Notes under the pieces: model-generated
The model's input: only the letters and a program-made list of their open reading frames with translations
Told to the model about the DNA's origin: nothing
Database searches by the model: none
Assembly: GCA_018065885.1 (NCBI GenBank)
Contig: JAGHSL010000285.1
Coordinates: forward strand, 1 to 13,634
Source: Candidatus Limimorpha equi
GTDB lineage: Bacteria > Bacteroidota > Bacteroidia > Bacteroidales > F082
DNA length: 13,634 nt
Direction of reading: 5' to 3'
Position numbers and translations under genes: made by a program
In this document: positions 13,389 through 13,634 of the stretch, one piece after another
Numbering within the stretch: position 1 is the first letter of the stretch
Layout: each line of letters begins with the position of its first letter

Positions 13389-13634
13389 TTATACGATTCC
13401 CGTGAATCCCATGAATGCCAGGGCAAGGATGCCAGCGGTAATCAGGGCAATAGGGGTGCCTTTCATGCCTTCCGGAACTTCCATCAGTTCAGTGTGTTCG
13501 CGCACGCCGGCAAAGATAATCAGTGCCAGTGCGAAACCGCAGGCAATGCCTGCTGCATAAACGACGGACTCGCCCAAACTGAGCATGTGAGCCACGCCGC
13601 CATAGTTGAACTCTTTGGTGACTACGGTCAGCGA
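13389..13634 (-). CDS. rnfA: RnfA-type subunit of Rnf electron transport complex, C-terminal 81 residues only
   Basis: The frame is open to the window edge, so the 5' part is missing (family members are about 190-200 aa; about 110 are absent). A GTG at about 13595 is internal and not the start. Two membrane segments are visible: roughly ESVVYAAGIACGFALALIIF and TPIALITAGILALAFMGFTG. The linker AGVREHTELMEVPEGMKG matches the conserved RnfA/NqrE cytoplasmic loop, and the end resembles RnfA (IALITAG, LAFMGFSG) more than NqrE (ITFITAG, LGFMSFSG). RnfA is an integral inner-membrane subunit of the complex that couples ferredoxin:NAD+ electron transfer to Na+ or H+ translocation. In Bacteroidota rnfA is usually the last gene of the operon, which fits the terminator just downstream. 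The residual alternative is NqrE. Confidence 0.85.
   Translation of the reverse strand, partial: SLTVVTKEFNYGGVAHMLSLGESVVYAAGIACGFALALIIFAGVREHTELMEVPEGMKGTPIALITAGILALAFMGFTGIV

Noticed and set aside
13389..13595. Separate small membrane protein starting at the GTG at 13595
   Set aside because: The frame stays open to the window edge and matches the C-terminus of a six-helix RnfA-type protein, so this is a partial gene.

Overview
The window looks like chromosomal DNA from a member of the Bacteroidota, most likely order Bacteroidales. The reasons are: several proteins ending in type IX secretion (T9SS) type A sorting domains; signal peptides followed by Gln at +1 (the Bacteroidetes 'Q-rule'); TAnnTTTG-type -7 promoter elements with no Shine-Dalgarno sequences; a lipoprotein carrying a K-(D/E)2-like surface export signal; and a C25 (gingipain-family) peptidase. 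I cannot name a genus from sequence alone. Every gene I can support is on the minus strand, so transcription runs from high to low coordinates. No intergenic gap exceeds about 250 bases.

In transcription order: (1) 13634-13389, the 3' end of an RnfA-type subunit of the Rnf ion-translocating ferredoxin:NAD+ oxidoreductase, an ordinary energy-metabolism operon that ends in a palindromic element and a terminator. (2) 13231-10643 and (3) 10401-6901, two paralogous secreted modular proteins (862 and 1166 aa). They share a new-looking N-terminal domain, a Cys-rich beta-sandwich-like domain containing DIDFC, Ig/PKD-like modules, 'GCDS' repeats, a conserved module just before the sorting signal, and a T9SS C-terminal domain. 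Each has its own -7 element and terminator. (4) 6747-3643, a third T9SS cargo of 1034 aa with an IgGFc-binding-protein-like N-terminal domain, a PKD domain, GCDS repeats and a diverged copy of the same C-terminal half. (5) 3480-2545 and 2533-1631, a two-gene operon of a putative surface-exposed lipoprotein and an outer-membrane beta-barrel protein. (6) 1471-1, the N-terminal 490 codons of a secreted C25 cysteine peptidase, cut by the window edge just before the expected catalytic His.

Taken together, positions 1-13231 are a block of cell-surface genes: three large adhesin-like T9SS cargoes, a lipoprotein/beta-barrel pair and a protease, most or all displayed on the outer membrane. The T9SS machinery itself is not in the window. 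The least explained parts are the shared pre-sorting module of about 110 aa, the N-terminal domain shared by the two paralogues, the unrecognised lipoprotein and its barrel partner, and several perfect inverted repeats in the 5' regions of the large genes.
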